A stretch of 64,000 nt of DNA from Krasilnikoviella flava (lineage in GTDB: Bacteria; Actinomycetota; Actinomycetes; Actinomycetales; Cellulomonadaceae): the NCBI RefSeq assembly GCF_900167525.1, contig NZ_FUZQ01000003.1, positions 1-64,000 on the forward strand, given 5' to 3'. The notes under the pieces are model-generated. The model was given only the letters and a program-made list of their open reading frames with translations. It ran no database searches and was not told the DNA's origin. Shown here piece by piece: positions 1 to 9,600 of this stretch; position 1 is the stretch's first letter, and the number at the start of each line of letters is the position of its first letter. The position numbers and the translations under genes are program-made.

Positions 1-106
1 CCCGTTCGCCACTGATCCACCCAGCAAGCTGGGCTTCACCGTTCGACTTGCATGTGTTAAGCACGCCACCAGCGTTCGTCCTGAGCCAGGATCAAACTCT
101 CCGTAA
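1..106 (-). rRNA. 16S ribosomal RNA, 5' end only (partial)
   Basis: The reverse complement reads as the canonical bacterial 16S start (GAGTTTGATCCTGGCTCAG, then the ACGAACGCTGG block and the variable V1 region). The gene runs off the window at base 1, so only about 106 nt of the 5' end is present. The exact mature 5' end is uncertain by a few bases. The V1 sequence fits Micrococcales actinobacteria, which is inference without a database comparison. Confidence 0.97.
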
Positions 107-240
107 AAGAAGAGAAACACCACGAACCCCCAAAAGAGCCCGCAGCATTCAACGATACTGGCCAGACCAAGCTGAACTGCTCAGTCCGATCCAAAGGAAC
201 CAAAAAGGTTCAAAAATACTTGGCATTGACTATCAAACAC

Positions 241-260
241 ACTGTTGAGTTCTCAAACAA
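241..260 (-). promoter_or_regulatory. rRNA leader boxA-like antitermination motif
   Basis: On the minus strand this reads TTGTTTGAGAACTCAACAGT. It matches the conserved GTTTGAGAACTCAA element that precedes 16S rRNA in actinobacteria and is thought to take part in Nus-factor antitermination. It lies about 135 bp upstream of the 16S start. Between it and the gene the transcript has a small GAACC/GGTTC hairpin (197-211). The rest of 107-324 holds no gene. Confidence 0.75.
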
Positions 261-324
261 CCGACGCACACCGCGCAACCAGAACCCCTTTCCAGGATCC
301 CAGCCCCGCCGGGGCAACCCCTCA

Positions 325-353
325 AACTTACCAGACCGTTCTCCCTCTTCCAA
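325..353 (-). promoter_or_regulatory. Putative rRNA promoter, proximal (P2)
   Basis: Minus strand: -35 TTGGAA (353-348), 17-bp spacer, -10 TAAGTT (330-325). It lies inside the 500-bp gene-free leader upstream of the 16S gene, ahead of the boxA motif, as expected for a second rrn promoter. Predicted from sequence only. Confidence 0.5.
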
Positions 354-526
354 ATCCTTGATCCGAAGATCAGAAGGAATCGAAAAGACGATCCGATCCC
401 ACAGGAAAGAATGCGCGAAGCATCCCGTCCGTGAAGGTGTGGGTTTCAGTCCCGGCCCGGCCACCGGTACCCAGCCTCTCGGCTGTCTCCTCGGTGTCCG
501 TCGGCCCGTCGGGCTGACGTCGTAGA

Positions 527-555
527 ACATTACCCGGCCGGAGCGCCCTGTGCAA
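527..555 (-). promoter_or_regulatory. Putative rRNA promoter, distal (P1)
   Basis: Minus strand: -35 TTGCAC (555-550), exactly 17-bp spacer, -10 TAATGT (532-527). This is the best sigma-70-like promoter in the stretch between putP and the 16S gene. Together with the 325-353 candidate it suggests tandem rrn promoters. Bases 354-526 hold no other feature that I can support. Confidence 0.55.
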
Positions 556-622
556 CGTGGCCGGACGTGGCGCGCGCCACGTCCGGCCACGGGGCCCGGG
601 ATCGGCACCCGGACGGCTCAGG

Positions 623-2128
623 TCAGGCGCTCACCGGCTCCGGCTTCTCGCCACGAGCGAGCCGGCGCGCGGCGTCGAACTCCTCGAGCACGGCGCCGTC
701 GGGCCGCGGTGTCAGGAGGCTGACCACCACAGCGACGAGCAGACCGATCGCGAACCCCGGGATGATCTCGTACAAGGAGTCCGCGAGGGACGACCGTCCC
801 CAGACGAAGGCGACGACCGCCCCCGCGACCATCCCCGACAGCGCGCCCCACCTCGTGAGCCGGCGCCAGTAGAGGCTGAGGATGACCACCGGCCCGAAGG
901 CCGAGCCGAACCCCGCCCAGGCGAAGCCCACCAGGTCGAGGATGGACGACGTGCGGTCCAGCGCGATGAGTCCCGCGACGACGGCCACGACGAGCACCCC
1001 GGCGCGCCCCAGCATGACCTCGGTCCGCGCGCTCAGCCGGACGCCCGTCATCTTCACGAGGTCCTCGACGAGCGCGGACGAGGAGACGATCAGCTGCGAC
1101 GAGATGGTCGACATGATCGCGGCGAGCACGGCCGCCAGGACCAGCCCCGCGACCAGCGGGTGGAAGAGCAGCTGCGCGAGCACCAGGAAGATCGTCTCCG
1201 GGTTGTCCACGTCGAGCCCCTTCACCGTGGCGTAGGCGACGCCGACCAGCCCGGTCAGCACGGCGCCCAGTGCGGTGAGGAACATCCAGCCGATGCCGAT
1301 CCGTCGTCCCGCCGTCGCGTCCTGCGGGCTGCGGATCGCCATGAAGCGCACGATGATGTGCGGCTGCCCGAAGTACCCGAGGCCCCACGCGAGCGCGGAG
1401 ATCACCCCGGTGGCGGACGCCCCCGCGAGGAACGACAGGTGCTGGGTGCCGCCCGCCTCGTCGGCGGCGCGGATCCCGTCCTGCACCGCGCCCCATCCAC
1501 CGAGGTCCACGATCGCGATGACCGGCACGGCCACGAGCGCCGCGAGCATGAGGAGCCCCTGGGCGACGTCGGTCCAGGTGGCCCCCAGGAACCCGCCGAA
1601 GAGCGTGTACGCCAGCGTCACCCCGCCGACGACGAGCAGGCCGGTGAGGTAGTCGAGCCCGAACGAGCTCTCGAAGAACGTGCCGCCGGCCACCATCCCG
1701 GACGAGACGTAGAACGTGAAGAACACCAGCACGATGAGCCCGGCAGCGATGCGCAGCAGGTGCGCCGGGTCGCGAAGGCGGTTGTCGAAGAAGCTGGGGA
1801 TCGTGATCGAGTTGTTCGCGACCTCGGTGTAGGCGCGCAGCCGCGGGGCCACGAACTTCCAGTTGAGCCAGGCCCCGACGGTGAGCCCGATCGCGATCCA
1901 CGCCTCGACGAGCCCGGTCGCGTAGATCGCCCCGGGCAGGCCCATGAGCAGCCAGCCCGACATGTCGGAGGCGCCCGCGCTCAGCGCGGCCACACCCGGG
2001 CTGAGCTTCCGGCCGCCGAGCATGTAGTCGTCCAGGTCGTCCGTGCGGCGGTACGCGGCGTAGCCGATGCCCAGCATCGCCAGCAGGTACGCGACGATCG
2101 CGATCGTCTGCCAGGTCTGATCGCTCAT
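623..2128 (-). CDS. putP: Sodium/proline symporter PutP
   Basis: 501 residues, the usual length for PutP (about 500). It belongs to the sodium:solute symporter family and imports proline with Na+ across the cytoplasmic membrane. The N-terminus has a membrane helix followed by the family-typical segment DDYMLGGRKLSP and then SGASDMSGWLLMGLPG, which holds Na+/proline-site residues in characterised PutP. About a dozen hydrophobic segments follow. The start chosen is ATG at 2128, with GAGAGGG 11 nt upstream; longer in-frame extensions would run into the tRNA-Arg terminator. The gene stands alone between the rRNA promoter region and a tRNA gene, in the same direction as both. A related SSS transporter for another solute is possible but less likely. 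Confidence 0.88.
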   Translation of the reverse strand: MSDQTWQTIAIVAYLLAMLGIGYAAYRRTDDLDDYMLGGRKLSPGVAALSAGASDMSGWLLMGLPGAIYATGLVEAWIAIGLTVGAWLNWKFVAPRLRAYTEVANNSITIPSFFDNRLRDPAHLLRIAAGLIVLVFFTFYVSSGMVAGGTFFESSFGLDYLTGLLVVGGVTLAYTLFGGFLGATWTDVAQGLLMLAALVAVPVIAIVDLGGWGAVQDGIRAADEAGGTQHLSFLAGASATGVISALAWGLGYFGQPHIIVRFMAIRSPQDATAGRRIGIGWMFLTALGAVLTGLVGVAYATVKGLDVDNPETIFLVLAQLLFHPLVAGLVLAAVLAAIMSTISSQLIVSSSALVEDLVKMTGVRLSARTEVMLGRAGVLVVAVVAGLIALDRTSSILDLVGFAWAGFGSAFGPVVILSLYWRRLTRWGALSGMVAGAVVAFVWGRSSLADSLYEIIPGFAIGLLVAVVVSLLTPRPDGAVLEEFDAARRLARGEKPEPVSA

Positions 2129-2275
2129 GCGATCGATCACCCTCTCGGTCGTGTCGTGCAGCGTCTGGCGCTGGACGCGCCGACCGCCGCAACGTGCGCG
2201 ACGGACCGGGGCCAGGTCGGGACGCGGTCGGCGCTGACCTCGCTGCTGGGCCACCCCGTGGGGGCCGAAACGACC

Positions 2276-2308
2276 AACGGCCCGATCCTGGGTGAGGATC
2301 GAGCCGTT
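2276..2308 (-). terminator. Hairpin terminator after tRNA-Arg
   Basis: Inverted repeat with arms AACGGC.CGATCCT and AGGATCG.GCCGTT around a 5-nt loop, 12 nt downstream of the tRNA-Arg 3' end. There is no strong T-run after it, so termination may rely on the hairpin, as is common in high-GC actinobacteria. Confidence 0.65.
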
Positions 2309-2319
2309 GTGTCTTTCGG

Positions 2320-2392
2320 TGCGCCCGGAGGGATTCGAACCCCCAACCTTCTGATCCGTAGTCAGATGCTCTATCCGTTGAGCTACGGGCGC
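2320..2392 (-). tRNA. tRNA-Arg (anticodon ACG)
   Basis: 73 nt. The acceptor stem GCGCCCG pairs with CGGGCGC. The anticodon stem-loop is TCTGA-CTACGGA-TCAGA with anticodon ACG, and the T-arm contains GGTTCGAATCC. It reads CGU/CGC/CGA after A34 deamination. CCA is not encoded. Confidence 0.97.
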
Positions 2393-2527
2393 AGTCCTGA
2401 CCGGCGCATTCGCACCGACCGACGAGAACATTACAGCCCCCGGGCCGGTTCCCCAAACCGAGGTGCCCCATCGTGATGCACGACACCGGGACCGCGGCGG
2501 CGGACGCGAGCGCGACCACCACCGAGC

Positions 2528-2565
2528 AACAGAAAAGGCCCCGGGCGTTCAGCAGCCGGAGCCTT
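2528..2565 (-). terminator. Rho-independent terminator after tRNA-Ser(GCT)
   Basis: Minus strand: 10-bp stem AAGGCTCCGG/CCGGGGCCTT with an 11-nt loop, followed by TTTTCTGTT. It lies directly downstream of the tRNA-Ser gene and is one of the few hairpins in the window with a real T-tract. Confidence 0.8.
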
Positions 2566-2570
2566 CCTGG

Positions 2571-2659
2571 CGGAGACGGCGGGATTTGAACCCGCGAACG
2601 GGTTGCCCCGTTACCACCTTAGCAGGGTGGCGCACTAGACCAGACTATGCGACGTCTCC
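2571..2659 (-). tRNA. tRNA-Ser (anticodon GCT)
   Basis: 89 nt with the long variable arm of class II tRNAs. Acceptor stem GGAGACG/CGTCTCC; anticodon stem-loop CCACC-CTGCTAA-GGTGG gives anticodon GCT (AGC/AGU codons). Discriminator G is typical for Ser tRNA. Confidence 0.97.
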
Positions 2660-2759
2660 TCGCGGTAGCACAGCAACACCGCGGCGCCCAGACTAACCGT
2701 CGACGCCGCCCAGGAGCAAAAGCCGCGCGCCGTCGTCCCCGCCACAACCCGGGCCGCGC

Positions 2760-2765
2760 TACGGT
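2760..2765 (+). promoter_or_regulatory. -10 element TACGGT, leaderless start
   Basis: TACGGT is followed by 7 nt and the ATG at 2773. With transcription starting at or next to the start codon the mRNA would be leaderless; no Shine-Dalgarno is visible. Confidence 0.55.
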
Positions 2766-2772
2766 CTGGCGC

Positions 2773-4602
2773 ATGCTGGACGACGACGACCAGGACCGCG
2801 GGCACCGCCACGACCAGGGCAGGGACCGTCCCCCGACGCCCTCCGACGCACGCCAGGAACGCCCCGGGCACGACGACTACGACGTCCTGGTGATCGGCTC
2901 GGGTTTCGGCGGCAGCGTCGCCGCGCTCCGCCTGACGGAGAAGGGCTACCGGGTGGGCGTGCTCGAGGCGGGACGGCGGTTCGCCGACGACGAGCTGCCA
3001 CGCACCTCCTGGGACCTGCGCCGTTTCCTGTGGGCGCCGGCGCTCGGCTGCTTCGGCATCCAGCGGATCCATCGCCTCAAGGACGTGCTGGTCCTGGCGG
3101 GCGCGGGCGTCGGCGGCGGGTCGCTCGTCTACGCCAACACCCTCTACCGGCCGCTCGACCCGTTCTGGTCCGACCCCGCGTGGGCGCACGTCACCGACTG
3201 GAAGGCCGAGCTCGAGCCCTACTACGACCAGGCCGAGCGCATGCTCGGCGTCGTCGACTACCGGCGCACGACCCCGGCGGACGAGCTGATGCGGGACGTC
3301 GCCGACGACCTCGGGGTGGGCCACACCTTCCGGAAGGTCCGGGTCGGGGTGTACCTCGGGGAGGACGGCGACCGCCCCCGCGGCACACGGGGCCCCACCG
3401 TCGCGGACCCGTTCTTCGGGGGCGCCGGTCCCGACCGCAACCCCTGCCTGCACTGCGGCGAGTGCATGACCGGCTGCCGCCACAACGCGAAGAACACGCT
3501 CGTGAAGAACTACCTGCACCTCGCGGAGGGCGCCGGCGCCCGCGTGCACCCCCTGACCACGGCCACCGCAGTGGTCCCCCGTCCCGACGGCGGGTACGAG
3601 GTCCGCACCCACCGGACCGGACGGGGGTGGGCCGCCCGACGGACGTACCGGGCGCGGCAGGTGGTGCTCGCGGCCGGCACCCTCGGCACCCAGCGTCTGC
3701 TGCACGCGATGCGGGACAGCGGCGACCTGCCGCACCTGTCCGACCGCCTCGGGCACCTCACACGGACCAACTCCGAGGCGCTCCTCGGCGCGATGCGCCC
3801 CGCGCGCCACGGTCGGGCCGGCGAGCCCGACTACTCCGAGGGCGTCGCCATCACGTCGTCCTTCTACCCCGACCCGCAGACGCACGTCGAGCCGGTGCGG
3901 TACGGCCGGGGATCCAACGCGATGGGTCTGCTGCAGACGGTGCTGGTCGACGGCGTCGGCCCCGGGGAGGGGGCCCGCTGGCGCCGCTGGCTCCGCGAGC
4001 TGTGGCGGCAGCGGTGGCATCTGCGCTCCCTGTACGACCTGCGCGGGTGGTCGCAGCGCACCGTCATCGCGCTGGTCATGCAGAGCCGCGACAACTCGCT
4101 CACCACGTTCACGCGGCGCGGCCCGCTCGGCCGCCGCCTCACGTCCCGGCAGGGCACCGGTGCACCGAACCCCACGTGGATCCCCGCGGCGCACGACGCT
4201 GTGCGCGCGATGGCGACCCGCATGGGCGGGCTCGCCGGCGGCAGCGCCGGCGACCCCTTCGACGTGCCGATGACGGCGCACATCCTCGGCGGGTGCACGA
4301 TCGGGGCGACCGCCGAGACCGGCGTCGTCGACCCCTACCACCGCGTGCACGGTCACCCGGGCCTGCACGTGCTCGACGGGTCCGCCGTCACCGCGAACCT
4401 CGGCGTCAACCCGTCGCTCACGATCACCGCGCAGGCCGAGCGTGCGTGCGCCCTCTGGCCCCACCGCGGGGAGGCCGACGCCCGGCCCGCACTCGGCGCG
4501 GCCTACGAGGTCGTCCCGCCGACGGCGCCCCGGCGCCCCGCCGTGCCTGCCGCCGCGCCCGGCGCGCTGCGCCTGCCGCTCGTCGAGATCCGCCACTCCT
4601 GA
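2773..4602 (+). CDS. GMC-family FAD oxidoreductase (cholesterol-oxidase-like)
   Basis: 609 residues. A Rossmann FAD-binding motif GSGFGG lies near residue 42 after a charged, probably disordered N-terminus. It is followed by GAGVGGGSLVYAN, typical of the cholesterol oxidase branch of GMC enzymes. A cysteine cluster CLHCGECMTGC at about residues 225-235 resembles the Cys-rich segment of this subgroup. The C-terminal block HILGGC (about 503) and the NPSLTITAQAERA segment correspond to the flavin/active-site region that carries the catalytic His and Asn in the family. No signal peptide is seen, so it is probably cytoplasmic. Substrate (sterol or other alcohol) cannot be told from sequence. The start has a -10 hexamer just upstream. 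It converges on a tRNA-Ser gene across a strong hairpin. Confidence 0.85.
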   Translation: MLDDDDQDRGHRHDQGRDRPPTPSDARQERPGHDDYDVLVIGSGFGGSVAALRLTEKGYRVGVLEAGRRFADDELPRTSWDLRRFLWAPALGCFGIQRIHRLKDVLVLAGAGVGGGSLVYANTLYRPLDPFWSDPAWAHVTDWKAELEPYYDQAERMLGVVDYRRTTPADELMRDVADDLGVGHTFRKVRVGVYLGEDGDRPRGTRGPTVADPFFGGAGPDRNPCLHCGECMTGCRHNAKNTLVKNYLHLAEGAGARVHPLTTATAVVPRPDGGYEVRTHRTGRGWAARRTYRARQVVLAAGTLGTQRLLHAMRDSGDLPHLSDRLGHLTRTNSEALLGAMRPARHGRAGEPDYSEGVAITSSFYPDPQTHVEPVRYGRGSNAMGLLQTVLVDGVGPGEGARWRRWLRELWRQRWHLRSLYDLRGWSQRTVIALVMQSRDNSLTTFTRRGPLGRRLTSRQGTGAPNPTWIPAAHDAVRAMATRMGGLAGGSAGDPFDVPMTAHILGGCTIGATAETGVVDPYHRVHGHPGLHVLDGSAVTANLGVNPSLTITAQAERACALWPHRGEADARPALGAAYEVVPPTAPRRPAVPAAAPGALRLPLVEIRHS

Positions 4603-4621
4603 GCCGCCGGGGCTGGACAGC

Positions 4622-4655
4622 ACGACGCCCCGACGGGTCATCGTCGGGGCGTCGT
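4622..4655. terminator. Bidirectional hairpin terminator
   Basis: Perfect 14-bp stem ACGACGCCCCGACG with its complement and a 6-nt loop, placed between the convergent GMC oxidoreductase (plus) and tRNA-Ser(TGA) (minus). No T-tract on either side. Confidence 0.7.
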
Positions 4656-4659
4656 CACG

Positions 4660-4744
4660 CGGAGGGCGAGGGATTCGAACCCCCGGTGCATTGCTGCACA
4701 ACGGTTTTCAAGACCGTCACATTAGGCCGCTCTGTCAGCCCTCC
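4660..4744 (-). tRNA. tRNA-Ser (anticodon TGA)
   Basis: 85 nt, class II with a long variable arm. Acceptor stem GGAGGGC/GCCCTCC, anticodon stem-loop ACGGT-CTTGAAA-ACCGT giving anticodon TGA (UCA codons). Discriminator G. Confidence 0.97.
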
Positions 4745-4859
4745 CAGGACGGCCGCACAGGCGCCCGTCCGGCTCAGCAGTGTACCGGCCGGGCACGGCC
4801 GCGGCCCCGGTCGCCGAGGGGCGTTCCGGGGCCGCGGGCCGACCTGCGGGCGTCGGGGC

Positions 4860-5780
4860 TCAGGCCGCGCCGCCACCCGAGCGCAGCTGGCGCATCGCGA
4901 GCTGGACGAGCGAGATGAGCGTCTGCTTCGTCGCCGCGCGCGAACGGGCGTCCGTGTAGAGCATCGGCACGTGCGCCGGGATCTGCAGCGCCTCGCGGAC
5001 GTCCTCGAGCCGGTGCTTGGCGACTCCGTCGAAGCAGTTCACGCCCACGACGAACGGCACGCCCCGCGACTCGAAATAGTCGATCGCCGGGAAGCACTGC
5101 TCGAGGCGGTCGGTGTCGACCAGGACCACGGCGCCGATGGCGCCGCGGATCAGGTCGTCCCACATGAACAGGAAGCGATCCTGGCCCGGCGTGCCGAAGA
5201 GGTAGAGCCACAGGTTGCCCGGCAGGTTCACACGACCGAAGTCCATCGCCACGGTGGTGGTCGTCTTGCGGTCGGAGACCCCGCCCGCGTCGTCGACGCC
5301 CACCGAGTGCTCGGTCATCGCGGCCTCGGTGTTCAGCGGCTCGACGTCCGAGATCGAGCCGATGAACGTCGTCTTGCCCACGGCGAAGCCACCGGCCACG
5401 ACGATCTTCGTGACCGTGGGCGCGCCGGCCGGCTGCGCGGGGGCAGCCGCGGGCGCGGGCTGGGCGGCCGACGCCTGGGGCGGCGCCGCGGGCACCTGCT
5501 GCGCGACCGGGCGCGCCGTCGCGGCGCCGGCCGGTGCTGCCGAGGCGGACGGCACCGACGTGATCGGGCCCTGGGCCGCTTGGGGAGGACGCACGTCCTC
5601 ACGGGCGGCCGCCGAGGCGCCGCCGAGCACGCTCTGCCGCTGCGGGGCGCCGACCGCCGCCGGAGCGCCGCCGGCCGTCGGCCCGCTCACGGCGCCGACG
5701 GTCGGCGAGACCGGGGCCCACGCCGGGGACATCCCCCCGGAGGCTCCGGGCGCCGGGCTGTCAGAGGGCGGAAATGCCAT
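4860..5780 (-). CDS. cvnD: Conservon GTPase CvnD with proline/alanine-rich extension
   Basis: 306 residues. The C-terminal ~190 residues are a small Ras/MglA-like GTPase: P-loop GGFAVGKTT near residue 130 and switch-II motif GTPGQDRF near 195. Family members of the Streptomyces conservons are close to this core length, so the ~125-residue Pro/Ala-rich N-terminal extension is an addition. The start ATG at 5780 has GGAGAG 8 nt upstream and lies inside the 3' end of cvnC (20-bp overlap); a GTG at 5789 lacks spacing from that site. It is the last gene of cvnA-B-C-D. In known conservons the four proteins form a membrane-associated complex resembling a G-protein-coupled system; role here is inferred. 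Confidence 0.88.
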   Translation of the reverse strand: MAFPPSDSPAPGASGGMSPAWAPVSPTVGAVSGPTAGGAPAAVGAPQRQSVLGGASAAAREDVRPPQAAQGPITSVPSASAAPAGAATARPVAQQVPAAPPQASAAQPAPAAAPAQPAGAPTVTKIVVAGGFAVGKTTFIGSISDVEPLNTEAAMTEHSVGVDDAGGVSDRKTTTTVAMDFGRVNLPGNLWLYLFGTPGQDRFLFMWDDLIRGAIGAVVLVDTDRLEQCFPAIDYFESRGVPFVVGVNCFDGVAKHRLEDVREALQIPAHVPMLYTDARSRAATKQTLISLVQLAMRQLRSGGGAA

Positions 5781-6177
5781 TGAGAACACTCTCCAAGACG
5801 CTCAGTGACAGGCCCGAGTGGGAACTGCCGTGACCCGTGTGGACGTTCACCGGGGTCGAGGTGTGCACGGTGATGTGCCCCTCCTCCTGCATGTCCGCGA
5901 CCAGGATGCGGACGACGCCGAGGGGCAGGCGCAGCAGCGCGGAGAGCTCCGCGATCGACACGTAGGTGTGCGCGGCGTGCTGCAGGATCGCCCGCTTCTC
6001 CGGGGTGAGACCGACGCTCGAGACAGCACCGGGCATCACCTCGACCAGCGCCTCGAGAGGCAGGTCGGACAGGGCGGAACGGACGCGGCCACCGGTGACC
6101 GCATAGGGACGCACCGTCGAGGCCTCGTAGCCGTCTGCCGAGTGCGCACCCAGAGAACCGAACGATGCGTGCGTCAT
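5761..6177 (-). CDS. cvnC: Conservon protein CvnC (DUF742)
   Basis: 138 residues. Contains the DUF742 core with RPYAVTGGR near the N-terminus and a winged-helix-like segment (TYVSIAELSALLRLPLGVVRILVADMQ, described here by family resemblance). DUF742 proteins are found almost only in conservon operons between the roadblock protein and the GTPase, as here. The start ATG at 6177 has GAGG upstream; the gene begins 10 nt after cvnB ends and overlaps cvnD by 20 bp, indicating coupled translation. Its molecular job is not firmly known; partner of CvnB and CvnD in characterised systems. Confidence 0.88.
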   Translation of the reverse strand: MTHASFGSLGAHSADGYEASTVRPYAVTGGRVRSALSDLPLEALVEVMPGAVSSVGLTPEKRAILQHAAHTYVSIAELSALLRLPLGVVRILVADMQEEGHITVHTSTPVNVHTGHGSSHSGLSLSVLESVLNGISAL

Positions 6178-6187
6178 GGTCGCGACC

Positions 6188-6637
6188 TCATCCCACCCGC
6201 GCGGAGCGCGTCGAGCCGTCCACCGGAAGGTTCCCACGCATCTCCGAGATCAGCTGCGGGGTGAGCGTGGCCTCGGTGCGGGAGACGAGCAACGCCATCT
6301 CGTAGCCGATGAGCCCGATGTCGCAGGACGACTCGGCCACCACGGCGAGGACGGACCCGTTCGAGACGTTCATCAAGAAGAGGAAGCCGTTGTCCATCTC
6401 GATGACGGCCTGCCGCACGTTGCCGCCGTCGAGCTGGCGCGCCGCCCCGCGCGTCAGGCTCGACATGCCGGAGACGATCGCGGCGAGCTGGTCACCGCTG
6501 GTGCGGTCGAGCTGGTCGGACATCGCCATGAGCAGACCGTCCGCCGAGACCACCAGCGTGTGGCGGCTGCCCGGGACGGTGCGCACGAAGTTGTCGAGAA
6601 GCCACCCGAAGTTGGTCGCTTCAGTACTGAGGGTCAC
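6188..6637 (-). CDS. cvnB: Conservon roadblock/LC7 protein CvnB
   Basis: 149 residues, a single roadblock/LC7 domain (FVRTVPGSRHTLVVSADG, then SGMSSLTRGAARQLDGG). Such proteins act as regulators of Ras-like GTPases. The start is GTG at 6637 with a strong GAGGAGGAAGC site. It follows the sensor kinase gene by 33 bp and precedes the DUF742 gene by 10 bp, the standard conservon order. Likely dimerises and acts on CvnD, by family knowledge. Confidence 0.9.
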   Translation of the reverse strand: MTLSTEATNFGWLLDNFVRTVPGSRHTLVVSADGLLMAMSDQLDRTSGDQLAAIVSGMSSLTRGAARQLDGGNVRQAVIEMDNGFLFLMNVSNGSVLAVVAESSCDIGLIGYEMALLVSRTEATLTPQLISEMRGNLPVDGSTRSARVG

Positions 6638-6670
6638 GCTTCCTCCTCGTCGATACGCCGAAGGCGCAGG

Positions 6671-9600
6671 TCACCGCTGCTGCGGCGCGGATCCAGGGAC
6701 ATCATTCACGGTAGGGGCGGGCTGCGTCGAGGCCCGGACGGCCCCGGCGTCGTTCCGGCCGCGGCTCGTGGCCGACTGGAAGGCCGACAACCGCGACCGC
6801 AGCTGCTCCGGATCCCGCTCGATGCGGGCCGTGAACCGCTCGGTCGACGCCGTCGACTCCCCCGCCCGCTGACGCCGCGCGAGGCCGCCGGCCTCGTTCG
6901 CGACCGTCGTCGGGCGGTACGTCTGCTCGTCGTTCGTCGAAGTCACGTTCCCTTCCTGGAAGACGCCGCGCTGCAGCATCGTGGACATCTCCTCGTACAG
7001 GACGGCCGAGGCCATCCACTCCGAGCGTGCCTCGACGGTGTCAGGCACGAAGTGCGGGTCCAGCGGGTCGTAGCCCGCCGGCTCCGTCGGACGCAGCGGG
7101 AGGACCGAGCCGCCGTACGACGTCGCCGCCGCCGGCTCCTCGACCGCCTCGGGCCAGGGCGCGTCGGCCCGGGTCGTGTCGGCCGCGGGGGCCGCGCCGA
7201 ACGCCGTCGCCGCGGGCCGGGCCGGCTCCGGCGCGACCTCCGTCGACGGCGGGAACGGCGAGGCGGTCGATGCCGCAGGGGCCACCGGCTCGTCGGCCGA
7301 CGGCTTGCGACCGAACAGACCGCGCTTGCGGCCGCCCTGCGGCGCCGCCGCCTCCCGCGCGCCCCGGCGGGACGGCAGGTCGGCGATCAGGTCCTCGAAC
7401 GCCGGCAGCTCCTGCAGGACGTCCTGCGCAGGAGCCTCGGACGGCGCGAGCGCGTCGCGCGCCGCGAACGGGCTCGAGGCCGCAGGCGTGACCGGGTCGA
7501 ACGAGGGCCCGGCGACAGGCTCCGGGAACGGCTCGGGGACGGGCTCCGGGAACGGCTCGGAGACGGGCTCCGAGACCTCGCGCACGACCGGGTCGAACGC
7601 CGACGTCGTGGGCTCGGCGTACGGGGCGGGCGCGGGCTCGTGCCGCACCGGCTCCACGAACGCCGGCTCGGCGAACGCAGGCTCGGCGAACGCAGGCTCG
7701 GCGAACGCAGGCTCGGCGAACGCAGGCTCGGCGAACGCAGGCTCGGCGCGTGCCGGCTCCGCGAACGCCGGCTCCGCGAACGCGGCAGGACGGGCCGGCT
7801 CCGCCGGTGCGGGCGCGCCCCCGCGCGTCGGCAGCGCCACGGCAGGTGCCGCCTCGGTAGCCGGACGGTAGGGCTCCGGCTCGACGGGCGCGACGGGCTC
7901 CGCGACGGGCTCGGGAGCCGGCGCGGCGAAAGGCACCGCCGCGATCGGGACGTCCTGCGGCTCGGGCACCGCCGCGACGGGCTGGGCCAGCACGGCCGGC
8001 GCCGGGTCGGCCGGGGTGAGCGGGGCGAGCGCGTCCGGGAGGGCAGCCGGGTCCTCGGTCACCGCGTCGAGCTGGAGCGTGCTCTCCGTGTCGGAGGTGT
8101 CGATCGACCCCATCGACCGGAAGCTCGAGAAGAGCCCCGCGCGCTGGTCGACGCCCAGCACCGGCGCGGACACCGGCTCCGGCTCCGCGACGGGCTCGGG
8201 CTGCGCCCGGTGCCGGCTCGGCAGCGACGAGGCCGACGCCTCGACCTCGGCCGGCGGGCGCCAGGAGTCGGTGGTCGACTCGTCCACGAGGTCCGGCAGG
8301 TCGGGGGTCGCGAGCGGCGGCAGCACGATCGGGCCCGTGTCGACGCGCGAGCCGGCGTCACCGATACCGACGTCGGAGCGCCGACGGCGCGGCATGCCGA
8401 CCGACGTCGTGCCGTCGGTGAGCGCGTTCAGGTCGACCGGGACCGCCGCCGGCGGCTCGGGCTCGGCCGGCACCTCGGAACGCACCGCCGACGCGACGGC
8501 GGGCGTCGGCATCGTCGGGGCCTCCACGGCCTCCGGCGCAGCGAACGCCGGAGCCGGCTCCGGGGCGCTGCCCGGCACCGAGCCGATCGGGGCGGAGGGC
8601 GCCGCGACGGTGCCCACGGGCTGGCCGAGGTCGGCGGCCGCGCTCTGCGTGGCGGCCTCCAGCGGGTCGGTCGGCTGGGGCAGCGGGAGCGCGTCGTCGG
8701 GCAGGAACAGGTCCGCCGGGAAGACGACCGTGACCTCGGTGCCCGTGCCCGACTCGCCGCCGCGGAACCGGACCTGCGCCTTGAGGCGGTCGGCCAGCCG
8801 GCCGACCACGTACAGGCCGAGGCGCTGCGCCCCGACGGCGTCCGACGCCGACCGGCTCGAGACCCTCGTGTTCGCGTCCGAGATCTCCTCGGGGCTCATG
8901 CCGAGGCCGTGGTCGCGGACGGTGACCACGACGCCGCGCTGGTCGCGCGCCGTCGACACCTCGACCGGCGTGTGCGGCTCGGAGAACATCGTGGCGTTCT
9001 CGAGCAGCTCCGCGATGAGGTGCGCGGCGCTCAGCGCGTTGTGGCCGAGCATGTGGGGGTCGACGCCCAGGTCGAGCCGGACGCGGTCGTAGAGCTCGAT
9101 CTCGGACGACGCCGTGCGGACGACGTCCGAGATCGGCATCGGGTTGCGCACGCGGCGGCCGGAGTCGATGCCCGCGAGCACCAGCAGGGACTCGGCGTTA
9201 CGACGCATCCGCGTGGCCAGGTGGTCGAGCCGGAAGAGGTTGGACAGGGTGCTCGGGTCCTCCTCGGACCGCTCCAGCTCGTCGAGGAACGACAGCTGGC
9301 GGTTGAGCAGCACCTGGTCGCGACGCGCCACGTTGACGAACATCTCGGCGATCGAGCCGCGCAGGGCGGCCTGCTCGCGGGCCACGACCATGGTGGTCTC
9401 GTTCACCTCGTTGAACGCCGCGGCCAGACGACCGATCTCGTCGACCGACTCCACCGGCACCTGGACGAGGTCGATCGACGGCGCCTGCCCCGGCACGGCC
9501 ATCTGCTCCACCATGCGCGGCAGGCGGTCGCGCACCTCAGCCGTCGCGGAGGTGAGTCGGGCCAGCGGCTGCACGATGCGGCGTGCGATGAGCAGCGCCA

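Noticed and set aside
48-608. Small ORFs in the rRNA leader region
   Set aside because: They lie in the 16S gene, leader and promoters; no ribosome site or homology.
2571-4744. tRNA-associated integration (att) site
   Set aside because: No integrase and no direct repeat of a tRNA end was seen nearby.
3030-5783. Long plus-strand ORF of over 900 codons overlapping GMC and cvnD genes
   Set aside because: Arg/Gly/Pro/Ala-biased composition and no domain; it is a GC-rich shadow of the real genes in other frames.
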